In this document: piece after piece, positions 1 through 11,199 of the stretch
How positions within the stretch are numbered: the stretch's first letter is position 1
Layout of the letters: each line of letters begins with the position of its first letter
NCBI RefSeq assembly: GCF_022965755.1
Contig: NZ_CP095187.1
Location: forward strand, 3,410,001-3,474,000
From: Pseudoxanthomonas sp. F37
GTDB taxonomy: Bacteria; Pseudomonadota; Gammaproteobacteria; Xanthomonadales; Xanthomonadaceae
Direction of reading: 5' to 3'
DNA length: 64,000 nt
The notes under the pieces: generated by a model
What the model saw: the letters and a program-made list of their open reading frames with translations, nothing else
Told to the model about the DNA's origin: nothing
Databases searched by the model: none
Made by a program: the position numbers and the translations under genes

Positions 1-812
1 AGCTCGACTACCTGGCCACGGCGTATGCGATCACCGGCGACGTGCGGTATCGCGACGGCAGCCTGAAGGGCCTGCAATTCACGTTGGCGCAGCAGATCCC
101 CTCGTGCGGGGGCTGGCCGCATACGGTGCCGGCCACGCAGTCCTACCATCCGCACATCACCCTCGCCGACGACGTGACGGCCGGCGTCCTGGGCACGTTG
201 CGCAAGGTGCTCACCGACCGCCGTCGCTACGCTTTCATCGATGCCCCGTTGCGCGCACGGGTGAAGGCCGCCGTGGATGCCGGCGATGCCTGCCTGCTGC
301 GCCTGCAGGTGCGCCAGGGCGACACGCTGGCCGGCTGGGCGGGCCAGTACGACGCCAGGACCCTGCACCCCGCGCAGGGACGCGCGTTCGAGCTTCCCTC
401 GATCACCGGCCAGGAGACCGTCGGAGTGGTCCGCTACCTGATGTCCATCCCCGATCCTTCGCCCGAGGTGGTGAAAGCGGTCGACGGCGCGGTCGCATGG
501 CTGCGCCGCATGGAGATCACGGGTTGGCGCATCGAAACGTTCGACGCCCCTGCCGAGCAGTTCCAGTACCACAGCAGCGTCCAGGACCGTCGCCTGGTCG
601 CCGACCCGTCCGCCAGCGGCCTGTGGGCGCGCTTCTACGACGTGAACGACAACAGCGTGGTCCTGGCGACGCGCGACAGCCAGCGCGTCGCACGCTACCA
701 GGACATCCCCCGCGAGCGCCGCACCGGCTACGAGTGGTACGGCCACTGGCCGGAGCGGCTGCTGTCCACCGAATACCCGCAATGGACCTCGCACCACGCG
801 TCGTCGAAGTAG
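1..812 (+). CDS. Pectate lyase, PL10 family (5' end outside window)
   Basis: This is the C-terminal part of a polysaccharide lyase that cleaves polygalacturonate by beta-elimination. The frame is open from base 3 to the left edge, so the GTG at 42 is not the true start. About 269 residues are visible. Segments typical of PL10 (Pec_lyase) are present: GGWPHTVP, LADDV, RRMEITGWRIE, and the C-terminal LWARFYD followed by RRTGYEWYGHWP. In PL10 enzymes an Asp and an Arg from this half form the active site; I infer the ADD Asp and the ARF Arg play those roles. The signal peptide, if any, lies outside the window. The gene is followed after 10 bp by a GH43 gene and then by LacI, kduI and kduD, which fits extracellular pectin breakdown. 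The family call is firm; exact substrate preference is not. Confidence 0.88.
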   Translation, partial: LDYLATAYAITGDVRYRDGSLKGLQFTLAQQIPSCGGWPHTVPATQSYHPHITLADDVTAGVLGTLRKVLTDRRRYAFIDAPLRARVKAAVDAGDACLLRLQVRQGDTLAGWAGQYDARTLHPAQGRAFELPSITGQETVGVVRYLMSIPDPSPEVVKAVDGAVAWLRRMEITGWRIETFDAPAEQFQYHSSVQDRRLVADPSASGLWARFYDVNDNSVVLATRDSQRVARYQDIPRERRTGYEWYGHWPERLLSTEYPQWTSHHASSK

Positions 813-822
813 AGGACCCCCG

Positions 823-2412
823 ATGGCAATGAAATCCCTGCTGGCCGCCGTATGCGTGTTCGTCCCGCTGACGTTGCTGGCGAGTGAGGGCCAGCGCGAA
901 CCGGCCTGGAAGCGCGGCATCGAGCACCAGCGCCAGGCGGACCTGGGCGATGGCAGCTTCCTCAATCCCGTACTTGCGGGCGACCGCCCGGACCCGTCGG
1001 TGCTGAAGGATGGCGATGACTACTACCTCACGCTGTCCTCGTTCACCGCGTATCCGGGGCTGCCGCTGTGGCATTCGCGCGACCTGGTCAACTGGCAGCC
1101 CATCGGCCATGCGATCACCCGGAACGTCGGTTCGATCTGGGCGCCCGACCTGGTCAAGCACCAGGGCCGCTACTACATCTACTTCCCCGCACGCGTGGGC
1201 GGCACCGAATCGCCGCGACGCAGCAACTTCGTCGTCTGGGCCGATGACATCCGTGGCCCCTGGAGCGAGCCCATCGACATCGGCCTGCCGGGCCATATCG
1301 ACCCCGGCCACGCGGTGGGTGAAGACGGCAAGCGCTACCTGTTCCTCAGCGCGGGCGATTACGTGCAGCTGGCCAACGACGGCCTGAGCACCGCGGGCGA
1401 GGTGAAGCACGTCTACGACGGCTGGCGCTATCCCGAATCGTGGGACGTGGAAGCCTATGCGCAGGAAGGGCCGAAGATCGCCTTCCGCAAGGGCTGGTAC
1501 TACATGGTCACCGCGGTCGGCGGCACGGCGGGCCCCCCTACCGGGCACATGGTGATCGTCGCGCGTTCGCGCTCGATCCATGGGCCGTGGGAGAACGCGC
1601 CCAACAATCCGGTGGTGCGCACCGCCTCGCGCGACCAGTACTGGTGGTCGCGCGGCCACGCCACGCTGGTGGAGGACGCCGCCGGCCAGTGGTGGATGAT
1701 GTACCACGGCTACGAAAACGATTTCTGGACGCTGGGCCGGCAGGCCCTGCTCGACCCCATCGAATGGACGGACGACGGTTGGTTCGTGGCCAAGGGCGGT
1801 GACCTGAGCCGTCCCCTGCGCAAGCCGGCGGGGCAAGCGCTGACACCGCACGGGATGGCGCTGTCGGACGACTTCCGCGGCGGCAGGCTGGGGCCGCAAT
1901 GGGCCTTCTACGATCCGGCGCCGGACGAGTCGCGTCGACTCACCTTCGGCGATGGCGTGATGACGCTGCAGGGCAAGGGCACTTCGCCGCGCGACAGTTC
2001 GCCGCTGGGCGTCATCGCCGGCGACCTGGCCTACCAGTTCGAGGTCGAGATGGAGATCGAACCGGGCGCCCAGGGCGGCGCGGTGCTGTTCTACAACGAC
2101 CGCCTGTATGCGGGCGTGGGCAGCAATGGGGAACAGTTCGTCATGCACCGCTACGGCCTGGAACGTCCGGGCAGACTGCCCCCCAGCGCGAACGGCGGCA
2201 GGCTGTGGCTGCGGGTCAAGCACGACCGCCACGTCCTCACGCTCCATACCAGCAAGGACGGCACGCACTGGACCAAGTACCCGGTCCAGATGGAGGTTTC
2301 CGGCTATCACCACAATGTCGCCGGGGGCTTCCTGGCCCTGAAGCCGTCCCTGTATGCCGCCGGTCCGGGCAAGGTGCACTTCCGTAATTTCCGCTACCGC
2401 GCGCTGGACTGA
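823..2412 (+). CDS. Glycoside hydrolase family 43, secreted
   Basis: A 529-residue GH43 enzyme, predicted to release arabinose, xylose or galactose side chains from pectin or hemicellulose. A signal peptide covers about residues 1-21 (MAMK, hydrophobic core, cut near LASEG). The five-bladed propeller catalytic domain spans roughly 45-345. The catalytic triad can be placed: general base D57 in GDRPDPSV, pKa-modulating D109 in WAPDL, and general acid E215 in QEGPKI. Residues about 350-529 form a second beta-sandwich domain of the kind found at the C-terminus of beta-xylosidase-like GH43 proteins. The ATG lies 10 bp after the lyase stop with GAGGACC upstream, so the two genes are probably co-transcribed. 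Whether it is an arabinofuranosidase, xylosidase or galactosidase cannot be told from the sequence alone. Confidence 0.88.
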   Translation: MAMKSLLAAVCVFVPLTLLASEGQREPAWKRGIEHQRQADLGDGSFLNPVLAGDRPDPSVLKDGDDYYLTLSSFTAYPGLPLWHSRDLVNWQPIGHAITRNVGSIWAPDLVKHQGRYYIYFPARVGGTESPRRSNFVVWADDIRGPWSEPIDIGLPGHIDPGHAVGEDGKRYLFLSAGDYVQLANDGLSTAGEVKHVYDGWRYPESWDVEAYAQEGPKIAFRKGWYYMVTAVGGTAGPPTGHMVIVARSRSIHGPWENAPNNPVVRTASRDQYWWSRGHATLVEDAAGQWWMMYHGYENDFWTLGRQALLDPIEWTDDGWFVAKGGDLSRPLRKPAGQALTPHGMALSDDFRGGRLGPQWAFYDPAPDESRRLTFGDGVMTLQGKGTSPRDSSPLGVIAGDLAYQFEVEMEIEPGAQGGAVLFYNDRLYAGVGSNGEQFVMHRYGLERPGRLPPSANGGRLWLRVKHDRHVLTLHTSKDGTHWTKYPVQMEVSGYHHNVAGGFLALKPSLYAAGPGKVHFRNFRYRALD

Positions 2413-2462
2413 CCCCCAGCCGCTAGAATCCCACCGACCGACGAACGGACCCGCACCGCCCC

Positions 2463-3518
2463 ATGCCCGCGCGCAAGAAGCCCGAAAGCCCTGCCAGCCT
2501 GCCCACCGGTGGCAAGGCCGCGACCATCAACGACATCGCACGGCTCTCCGGCGTCTCGAAGAAAACGGTGTCGCGGATCATCAACCATTCGCCGCTGGTG
2601 CGTAAGGACACGCGCGAGAAGGTCGAGGCGCTGATGCGGGAAGTCGGCTACGTGCCCGATCCGATGGCGCGCGGCCTGGCGTTCCGTCGTTCGTTCCTGA
2701 TCGGCATGGTCTACGACAACCCCACCGCGCAGTACATCGTGAACATGCAGTACGGGGCGCTGGACGCGCTGCGCGATTCCGGTTTCGAACTGGTGGTGCA
2801 TCCCTGCGACAGCCGCAGCCCAGGCTACATCGACGGCGTGCGCCGCTTCGTGCAGCAGCAGAAGCTGCACGGCGTGATGCTGGTGCCGCGCGCGTCCGAA
2901 GACCAGGCGCTGGCCGACATGCTGGCCGAAATCGGCTGCCGCTACACGCGCATCGCCTCGGTCTCGATGGACGAGCCCTCGCGCATGGTCGTCACCCACG
3001 ACCGCGATGGCGCGGCCGAGGCGGCCGAGTACCTGCTGTCGCTGGGCCATACCGACATCGCGCTGATCACCGGCCCCAGCGCCTACCGCTCCTCGATCGA
3101 GCGCACGGACGGCTTCGTCCAGGCGCTCGCCAGGCGGGGACTGGAGATTCCGAAGTCGCGCATCATCGAAGCCGGCTACACCTTCGAATCCGGCGTGGTG
3201 GCGGCCGAGAAGCTGCTGTCCGGCAAGAACCGCCCCACCGCCATCTTCACCGGCAACGACGAAATGGCCGCCGGCGTGTACAAGGTCGCCATGCGTGCGG
3301 GCATCAACATCCCGCGCCAGCTGTCGGTGGTGGGCTTCGACGACAGCCCGCTGGCCTCGCGCCTGTGGCCCTCGCTGACCTCGGTGCGCCGCAACACCCG
3401 CGACACCGGCCGCACCGCCGCCGCCATGCTGATCCAGCCCGAGGGCACGCCGATGCTGGCCGCCGCCAGCATCCGGCCGCACCTGATCATCCGCGACTCC
3501 TCGCAGCCGCCCGAATAA
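2463..3518 (+). CDS. LacI-family transcriptional regulator
   Basis: A 351-residue repressor of the LacI/GalR class. The N-terminal helix-turn-helix is at about residues 20-45 ([19 protein letters not shown]) followed by the hinge helix region ([12 protein letters not shown]). A periplasmic-binding-like effector domain fills residues about 75-345. A TAGAAT -10-like hexamer at 2424-2429 lies between the GH43 stop and this ATG, so it may have its own promoter. It sits between the pectin hydrolases and kduI/kduD, and an ACCGGT-centred site overlaps the kduI promoter just downstream. I infer it controls this pectin block in response to a galacturonate or ketodeoxygluconate-type sugar. The effector is not known from sequence. 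Confidence 0.9.
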   Translation: MPARKKPESPASLPTGGKAATINDIARLSGVSKKTVSRIINHSPLVRKDTREKVEALMREVGYVPDPMARGLAFRRSFLIGMVYDNPTAQYIVNMQYGALDALRDSGFELVVHPCDSRSPGYIDGVRRFVQQQKLHGVMLVPRASEDQALADMLAEIGCRYTRIASVSMDEPSRMVVTHDRDGAAEAAEYLLSLGHTDIALITGPSAYRSSIERTDGFVQALARRGLEIPKSRIIEAGYTFESGVVAAEKLLSGKNRPTAIFTGNDEMAAGVYKVAMRAGINIPRQLSVVGFDDSPLASRLWPSLTSVRRNTRDTGRTAAAMLIQPEGTPMLAAASIRPHLIIRDSSQPPE

Positions 3519-3556
3519 CCGGGCCCGAAAGGCTCACGCCGGTGCCGCACCGCAAA

Positions 3557-3585
3557 ATGACACCGGTTACCAAAGTCCGTAGAAT
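3557..3585 (+). promoter_or_regulatory. kduI promoter with overlapping LacI-type operator candidate
   Basis: A -35-like ATGACA at 3557-3562 is separated by 17 bp from a -10-like TAGAAT at 3580-3585. The segment TGACACCGGTTACCA (3558-3572) overlaps the -35 and spacer. Its centre ACCGGT has the CG-centred symmetry of LacI-family operators, although the outer halves match only partly (4 of 7 positions). A repressor bound here would block RNA polymerase. The LacI-type gene ends only 38 bp upstream. Binding is inferred. Confidence 0.55.
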
Positions 3586-3646
3586 CGCCCCACGACTCAG
3601 CCCCGACGCCCGCTCCAGGGCGTCCGTATCCGACGGAGCCCCGCCC

Positions 3647-4495
3647 ATGTTCTGCAAGACCTACCACGCCACCCACCCGGACATGATGGACGGCGCCAGC
3701 AACGACCAGCTGCGCGACCGCTACCTGATCGGCAACCTGTTCGTGGCCGACACGGTGCAGCTGAACTATTCGCACAACGAGCGCTTCGTGATCGGCGGCG
3801 CCGCGCCGGTGGCGAAAAAGATCGACCTGCCGCGGCAGACCGAACCGGCTTCGGCGGCCGGCAAGCCCTTCCTCGAGCGCCGCGAGCTGGGCGTGATCAA
3901 CGTGGGCGGCGGCGCCGGCAAGGTCACCGTGGACGGGGCGACGTATGCCCTGGGGCCGAAGGACGGCCTGTACGTGGCGATGGGCAGCGCGGACGTGGCG
4001 TTCGAATCCGACGACGCGTCGAACCCCGCCAAGTTCTACCTGACCTCCACCCCGGCGCACGCGCGCTTCGAGACCAGGCAGCTCTCGATCAAGGATGCCG
4101 TGGCGCTGGAGCGCGGCGCGCTGGAAACCAGCAACGAGCGCACGATCTACCAGTTCATCGTGCCGGCGACCTGCCAGTCCTCGCAGCTGCTGCTCGGCCT
4201 GACCGTGCTGAAGACCGGCAGCGTATGGAACACCATGCCGCCGCACCTGCACGACCGCCGCAGCGAGGTCTATTTCTATTTCGACCTGGGCGAGAACGAC
4301 CGCGTCTACCACTTCATGGGCGAACCGGACGCGCAGCGCCACATCGTCGTGCAGAACGACGAAGCCGTGGTTTCGCCGCCATGGTCGATCCACATGGGCT
4401 CGGGCACCAGCAACTACGCCTTCATCTGGGCGATGGGCGGCGAGAACCTGGACTACACCGACATGCACGTGCTGGACATCTGCCAGCTGAAGTAA
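3647..4495 (+). CDS. kduI: 5-keto-4-deoxyuronate isomerase KduI
   Basis: A 282-residue cupin-fold isomerase that converts 5-keto-4-deoxyuronate, the product of pectin lyase chains, to 2,5-diketo-3-deoxygluconate in the cytoplasm. The zinc ligands known for E. coli KduI are conserved with a +4 offset: H200 and H202 in [11 protein letters not shown]207, and H249 in PWSIHMGSG. The family signature near the end ([10 protein letters not shown]) is present. I chose ATG 3647 because it gives the usual length and starts [16 protein letters not shown]; upstream codons in the same open frame belong to the promoter region. kduD follows after 116 bp, a region holding two short GC hairpins (about 4512-4527 and 4559-4578) but no gene. 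Confidence 0.96.
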   Translation: MFCKTYHATHPDMMDGASNDQLRDRYLIGNLFVADTVQLNYSHNERFVIGGAAPVAKKIDLPRQTEPASAAGKPFLERRELGVINVGGGAGKVTVDGATYALGPKDGLYVAMGSADVAFESDDASNPAKFYLTSTPAHARFETRQLSIKDAVALERGALETSNERTIYQFIVPATCQSSQLLLGLTVLKTGSVWNTMPPHLHDRRSEVYFYFDLGENDRVYHFMGEPDAQRHIVVQNDEAVVSPPWSIHMGSGTSNYAFIWAMGGENLDYTDMHVLDICQLK

Positions 4496-4611
4496 CCGAC
4501 GTTGTGCACAGCCGGGCTTGCCCGGCCGCACCACCATCATAAGCCGATGCACCCCGCGCAGCGGAGCAGGCTCCGCTCTACCTGCCGCGCACCACACCGA
4601 GGGAATCCACG

Positions 4612-5370
4612 ATGGCAAGCAACCCGTTCAGTCTCGAAGGCAAGATCGCGCTGGTCACCGGCGCCAATACCGGCCTGGGCCAGGGCATCGCCGTGGCGCT
4701 GGCCGAAGCCGGCGCCGACATCGCCGCGGCCGGCATCGTCGAAGCGGCGGAAACCGGCGATAAGGTGCGCGCGCTCGGCCGCCGCTTCCTCAACCTGGAG
4801 GCGAACCTGATCAGCATCGATCCGGTCGAACGCCTGGTGAGGGAAACCGTCGAGGGACTGGGCGGGCTGGATATCCTGGTGAACAACGCCGGTCTGATCC
4901 GTCGTGCCGATGCGGTCGACTTCAGCGAGAAAGACTGGGACGACGTGATGAACGTCAACATCAAGTCGGCATTCTTCATGTCGCAGGCCGCCGGTCGCCA
5001 CTTCATCGCGCAGGGCAGCGGCAAGATCATCAACATCGCCTCCATGCTGTCGTTCCAGGGCGGCATCCGCGTGCCGTCGTACACGGCCTCGAAGAGCGGC
5101 ATCGCCGGCATCACCCGCCTGCTGGCCAACGAATGGGGCGCCAAGGGCGTGAACATCAACGCCATCGCGCCCGGCTACATGGCCACCGACAACACCGCGC
5201 AGCTGCGCGCCGATGAGGCGCGCAACAAGGCCATCCTGGACCGCATCCCGGCCGGCCGCTGGGGCGAGCCGTCCGATCTGGGCGGCACGGCGGTGTTCCT
5301 GGCCTCGCGCGCGTCGGACTATGTCAATGGCGCCGTCATCCCCGTCGACGGCGGCTGGCTGGCGCGCTGA
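4612..5370 (+). CDS. kduD: 2-dehydro-3-deoxy-D-gluconate 5-dehydrogenase KduD
   Basis: A 252-residue classical short-chain dehydrogenase that reduces 2,5-diketo-3-deoxygluconate to 2-keto-3-deoxygluconate, the step after KduI. Visible motifs are the cofactor loop TGANTGLGQG (16-25), NNAG (91-94), catalytic S144, and YTASK with Y157 and K161. The C-terminus PVDGGWLAR matches KduD proteins. The order kduI-kduD supports the assignment over a generic gluconate dehydrogenase. Confidence 0.94.
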   Translation: MASNPFSLEGKIALVTGANTGLGQGIAVALAEAGADIAAAGIVEAAETGDKVRALGRRFLNLEANLISIDPVERLVRETVEGLGGLDILVNNAGLIRRADAVDFSEKDWDDVMNVNIKSAFFMSQAAGRHFIAQGSGKIINIASMLSFQGGIRVPSYTASKSGIAGITRLLANEWGAKGVNINAIAPGYMATDNTAQLRADEARNKAILDRIPAGRWGEPSDLGGTAVFLASRASDYVNGAVIPVDGGWLAR

Positions 5371-5395
5371 CGCGCGCCTTCGCAAAGGCTGTGAT

Positions 5396-5457
5396 GGGAG
5401 CGACGTCGGTCGCGATGACGCATCGTGACGTCGGCATCGCGACCGACGTCGACTCCC
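5396..5457. repeat. REP-like intergenic inverted repeat (GAGCGACGTCGGTCGCGA type)
   Basis: A 62-bp stem-loop with arms GGGAGCGACGTCGGTCGCGA and its near-complement ending GACTCCC, lying between kduD and the esterase gene. Arms and layout resemble the repeat at 52593-52689, so both appear to belong to one dispersed family. It could also end the kduD transcript, but there is no T-run after it. Confidence 0.75.
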
Positions 5458-5484
5458 GCAAGGAACAGCCTGAGGAGATCCTGG

Positions 5485-6606
5485 ATGCTGCTCCGGCTTT
5501 CCATCGTGATGCTCTTGGCCTGGTGCGTGCCGGCCATCGCCGCACCCCCACGCCAGGTCTTCATCGCCGGCGATTCCACCGCCAGCGCCTACGGCGCGGA
5601 ACGCGCGCCCCGCGAGGGCTGGGGCCAGCAGTTGCAGGGCTTTCTGGCTGAAGACGCGTACGTGGTCCGCAACCACGCGCAGAGCGGGCGCAGCTCGCGC
5701 AGCTTCATCGCCGAAGGCTGGTTCGACGGCATGGCGAAGGCGATGCGTGCGGGAGACGTGCTGCTGGTCCAGTTCGGCCACAACGATCAGAAGATCGAGG
5801 ACCCTACCCGCTACAACGAGCCGCAACGCGCGTTCCCCGAATGGCTGATGCGCTACGTGGCGCTCGCGCGCGAGAAGGGCGCCACGCCCATCCTCGTGAC
5901 GCCGGTGGCGCGGCGGAAGTTCGACCACGGCCAACTGCTGGACACGCACGGTCTGTACGCGCAAGCGGTCCGCGACCTGGCGCAGCGCGAAGGCATCGGC
6001 CTGATCGACCTCACGACGCTGAGCATGGACTGGCTGCGCGCGACCGGCGACGAAGCCAGCAAGGCGTACTTCATGCATGTGCCGGAACAGGGCCAGCAGG
6101 ACGACACCCACTTCCAGCAGCGCGGCGCGGTGATGGTGGCCTGCCTGGTGGTGGGAGGCTGGAAGCAGATCGATCCGGCGCTCACGGCGCACGTGATCCG
6201 CGATACGGACTGTGGTGCCCCCGACACCGCGCTGGCCGACCGCAAGGCGCAGCCGAATCCGTCGCTGGTCGTGCACGAGCGCGAAATCGCCGTGCAGCAG
6301 CCCGGCCCGCATGGGGGCGCCGGGACCACCACGGCCTACCCGTTCTTCCGCCACGCGCCCGCGCTCGGCTTCGAATTCCGCAAGCGCGTGCTGCACAAGG
6401 GCGCCGGCATCGGCCTGCACCAGCACCACAAGGACGAAATCTACTACGTGCTGAGCGGCCGCGGCCGCTACGAACTGGATGGGAAGGTCCAGCAGGTCGG
6501 TGCGGGCGACGCCATGCTGACCCGTCCGGGCAGCACCCACGCCATCCGCCAGGACGGCGAGGAGGATCTGGTGCTGCTGATCATGTACGGGAGGAAGCAG
6601 GAGTGA
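5485..6606 (+). CDS. Rhamnogalacturonan acetylesterase-like SGNH hydrolase fused to a cupin
   Basis: A 373-residue secreted fusion protein. Residues 1-19 are a signal peptide. Residues about 23-235 form an SGNH/GDSL esterase of the CE12 type: block I FIAGDSTAS with nucleophile S31, QFGHNDQK as the block III Asn segment, and DDTHF with D206/D207 and H209. CE12 enzymes remove acetyl groups from rhamnogalacturonan. Residues about 298-372 form a cupin with metal-ligand-like H312, H314/H315, E318 and H352. A fused cupin could bind metal or sugar; this is inference. I chose ATG 5485 because GAGGAG lies 8 bp upstream and the signal peptide begins there. It is the last gene of the pectin block. Confidence 0.85.
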   Translation: MLLRLSIVMLLAWCVPAIAAPPRQVFIAGDSTASAYGAERAPREGWGQQLQGFLAEDAYVVRNHAQSGRSSRSFIAEGWFDGMAKAMRAGDVLLVQFGHNDQKIEDPTRYNEPQRAFPEWLMRYVALAREKGATPILVTPVARRKFDHGQLLDTHGLYAQAVRDLAQREGIGLIDLTTLSMDWLRATGDEASKAYFMHVPEQGQQDDTHFQQRGAVMVACLVVGGWKQIDPALTAHVIRDTDCGAPDTALADRKAQPNPSLVVHEREIAVQQPGPHGGAGTTTAYPFFRHAPALGFEFRKRVLHKGAGIGLHQHHKDEIYYVLSGRGRYELDGKVQQVGAGDAMLTRPGSTHAIRQDGEEDLVLLIMYGRKQE

Positions 6607-6672
6607 GGGGAGAGGAGTGAGGAGTGAGCAACGGCAGGCTCCCACTCACTCCTCACTCCTCTCCACTCACTC
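6601..6672. repeat. GAGTGAGG-type inverted repeat, copy 1
   Basis: Two 28-nt arms, 6601-6628 and 6645-6672, are reverse complements with one mismatch. The arm is a purine-rich run built on GGAGAGGAGTGAGGAGTGAG. It overlaps the stop of the esterase gene. An almost identical structure occurs at 39001-39085, which marks a dispersed repeat family rather than a plain terminator. Confidence 0.85.
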
Positions 6673-7134
6673 CTAGCTCTCAGGCGCCGGCCGGTCCCAA
6701 CGCCGATAGGTGGCTTCCAGCGCACTGCGCAGGCGGCGGTACTGGGGACTGCCGGGCGCGGCCTGCAGGCGGCCGGCCACCGCTTTCCAGCCGCCTTCAT
6801 GGTCGCGCGACCATTCGCGCACCACCGCACGGCAGGGCTGGCCCACGATCTGCGCCAGCGCGCAGGCCATGAAGATGTCGCCGGCGGTCCAGTCGGGCTG
6901 CTGCTGCATCGCTTCCACATAGGCGCGCGGCACGGCGTAGTAGCGCGTCATCTCGTCGGCGAAGGCGGCGGGATAGCGCGCCGCATACTCGTTGATGTCG
7001 GCCAGGTGGCGGTCGATATCGGCGTTGCCGGTGGCGGGCGTGTAGGGGCTGTCGGCCCCCTGCGCGTGCGCGGGGACGGCGGTGGAAGCCAGGCCGGCCA
7101 GCAACAGGATCAGCAGGGGCAGCGCGCGCGTCAC
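6673..7134 (-). CDS. Secreted hypothetical protein
   Basis: A 153-residue protein I do not recognise. From a GTG at 7134 it has a clear signal peptide (VTRALPLLILLLAGLAS, likely cut after AHA, near residue 24). The mature part is helical, with a single Cys pair (MACALAQIVGQPCRAVV), a stretch YYAVPRAYVEAM and C-terminal LRSALEATYRRWDR. The frame stays open upstream to 7422, but that extension lacks a signal peptide and looks non-coding. The 245 bp between this gene and the aldehyde dehydrogenase gene (7135-7379) hold no gene I can support. The protein ends in the GAGTGAGG repeat region. Confidence 0.65.
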   Translation of the reverse strand: MTRALPLLILLLAGLASTAVPAHAQGADSPYTPATGNADIDRHLADINEYAARYPAAFADEMTRYYAVPRAYVEAMQQQPDWTAGDIFMACALAQIVGQPCRAVVREWSRDHEGGWKAVAGRLQAAPGSPQYRRLRSALEATYRRWDRPAPES

Positions 7135-7379
7135 CCGGCCATTGTGCCGCAACCCGGGCAGCGGTGTGCGGTGCGGCTCGGGCCACCGATAGTGCGCGAT
7201 GGCCGCCGCCACGTCGGGCAGCTGGCTTGCGGTGTCCACCACCCGCCCGCTCCGCGCACAGGCGCGATGTCCAGGGTTGAACGGCAATGCCGGGAGTACC
7301 CGCCCTGCGAGCACCCCGGCCGCCGGCCGCGAATCTGGAGATCGCCCGGGGCTGCTTGCGCCCCCGGCATCGGACGCGA

Positions 7380-8831
7380 CTAGAACGGGTAGTGGCGGGG
7401 CGTCGTCTGGACGGTGATCCATCGCAGGTCGGTGAAGGCCTCGACGCCGGCTTTGCCGCCGAAGTGCCCCCAGCCACTGGCTTTCACACCGCCGAAGGGC
7501 ATCTGCGCCTCATCGTGCACCGACGGACCATTGACATGGCAAATGCCCGACTGGATGCGCTGGGCCACGCGCCAACCCCGCGCGGTGTCGGCCGTGAACA
7601 CGGCCGCCGCCAGTCCGAACTCGTTGTCGTTGGCGCAGGCGATGGCCGCTTCTTCATCCGGCACGCGCACGATCGCCTTGACCGGCGCGAAGGTTTCCTC
7701 GTGGTAGATGTGCATTTCCGGCGTGACCCGGTCGAGCAGGGTCGCCGGCATCAAGGTATTGTCAGCCTTGCCGCCGCAAACGAGGACCGCGCCCTTGGCC
7801 AGGGCATCGTCGATCAGTCCGTTCACGCGCTGCACGGTGGTCATGTCCACCACCGAGCCCAGTACGGCCGGCCCCTTGCGCGGATCGCCCAATGGCAGCG
7901 ACCGCACCTTGGCGGCGAGCTTCTCGACGAAGGCATCCGCCACCTTGGCGTCGACGATGATGCGCTCGGCCGACATGCAGACCTGGCCCGAATTGACGAA
8001 AGCGGCGAACGCCGTCCCGTCGACCGCGGCGTCCAGGTCCGCATCGTCCAGCACCAGCTGCGGTGCCTTGCCGCCGAGTTCCAGTACCGAAGGCTTCAGG
8101 TGCTGCGCGCAGTAGCCGGCAATGATGCGACCGATGCGCGTGGAGCCGGTGAAGTTCACGCGTCGCACCGCCGGATGGGCCACCATGGCCTCGACCACCG
8201 CACCCGCATCGGCGGGCGCATTGGTGACGAAATTCACCACGCCGGCAGGCAGCCCCGCTTCCTGCAACGCCTGGATGATGAGACCGTGGGTTTCCGGGCA
8301 CATCTCGCTGCCCTTGAGGACCACGGTATTCCCGCAGGCCAATGGCAGTGCGATCGCACGGACGCCAAGGATGACCGGCGCGTTCCAGGGCGCGATGCCC
8401 AGCACGACCCCTGCCGGCTGGCGGGTGGCCATCGCCACGTTTCCCGGAATGTTGGAAGGGATGAGTTCACCGTTGATCTGGGTGGTCATCGCCGCCGCCT
8501 CGACCAGTAGTTCCGCGGCCAGATGCACATTGAAGCCCGCCCATATGCTTGAGGTGCCGGTTTCGGCCGCCATGGCCGTCGCGAACCGGTCGGCGCGCGC
8601 CTCGAGTGCGTGCGCCGCCTTCAGCAGCAGCGCGCGCCTTTCACCAGGAAGGGTCTGCGACCAGCCCGGGAAAGCCGCGGCCGCCGCTTCGACGGCCGCG
8701 ACCGCGTCTTGCGGCGTGGCCGCGGGCGCCGTGGTGGCGACGCTGCCGTCCAGGGGATTGGCGCGTACAAACGTCGCGCCGTTGCGCGCCTGCACAGACG
8801 CTCCGTTGATCAGCATGGATATCGTGGCCAT
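7380..8831 (-). CDS. Aldehyde dehydrogenase (aromatic aldehyde type)
   Basis: A 483-residue NAD(P)-dependent aldehyde dehydrogenase. Catalytic residues are visible: N150 in APWN, E251 in LELGGKAP, and nucleophile C285 in GQVCMSAER. The nucleotide-binding FTGSTRIG is at about 227-234. The ATG at 8831 has GGGAGG upstream. It is the last gene of the protocatechuate operon, 112 bp after ligC. By context and by resemblance to salicylaldehyde/vanillin dehydrogenases, I infer oxidation of vanillin or 4-hydroxybenzaldehyde to the acid that feeds PobA or protocatechuate. The exact substrate cannot be read from sequence. Confidence 0.85.
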   Translation of the reverse strand: MATISMLINGASVQARNGATFVRANPLDGSVATTAPAATPQDAVAAVEAAAAAFPGWSQTLPGERRALLLKAAHALEARADRFATAMAAETGTSSIWAGFNVHLAAELLVEAAAMTTQINGELIPSNIPGNVAMATRQPAGVVLGIAPWNAPVILGVRAIALPLACGNTVVLKGSEMCPETHGLIIQALQEAGLPAGVVNFVTNAPADAGAVVEAMVAHPAVRRVNFTGSTRIGRIIAGYCAQHLKPSVLELGGKAPQLVLDDADLDAAVDGTAFAAFVNSGQVCMSAERIIVDAKVADAFVEKLAAKVRSLPLGDPRKGPAVLGSVVDMTTVQRVNGLIDDALAKGAVLVCGGKADNTLMPATLLDRVTPEMHIYHEETFAPVKAIVRVPDEEAAIACANDNEFGLAAAVFTADTARGWRVAQRIQSGICHVNGPSVHDEAQMPFGGVKASGWGHFGGKAGVEAFTDLRWITVQTTPRHYPF

Positions 8832-8943
8832 CAGTGCCTCCCGGCGTCGTGGATCTTTCTGGCCGACCCGGCCGGGTCGGAGAACATCGATTCGTGGCTG
8901 CCAACGCTGTTCCCGAGCAGGATGAAACCGGGGACGAATCCTG

Positions 8944-11185
<2,242 letters not shown>

Positions 11186-11199
<14 letters not shown>

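Noticed and set aside
3365-3646. Longer KduI start, overlapping the LacI-type gene
   Set aside because: The added residues are Arg/Pro-rich shadow sequence and cover a promoter; ATG 3647 gives the family length.
7135-7379. N-terminal extension of the secreted hypothetical protein up to 7422
   Set aside because: The extension would bury the signal peptide inside the protein, and it has no recognisable features.
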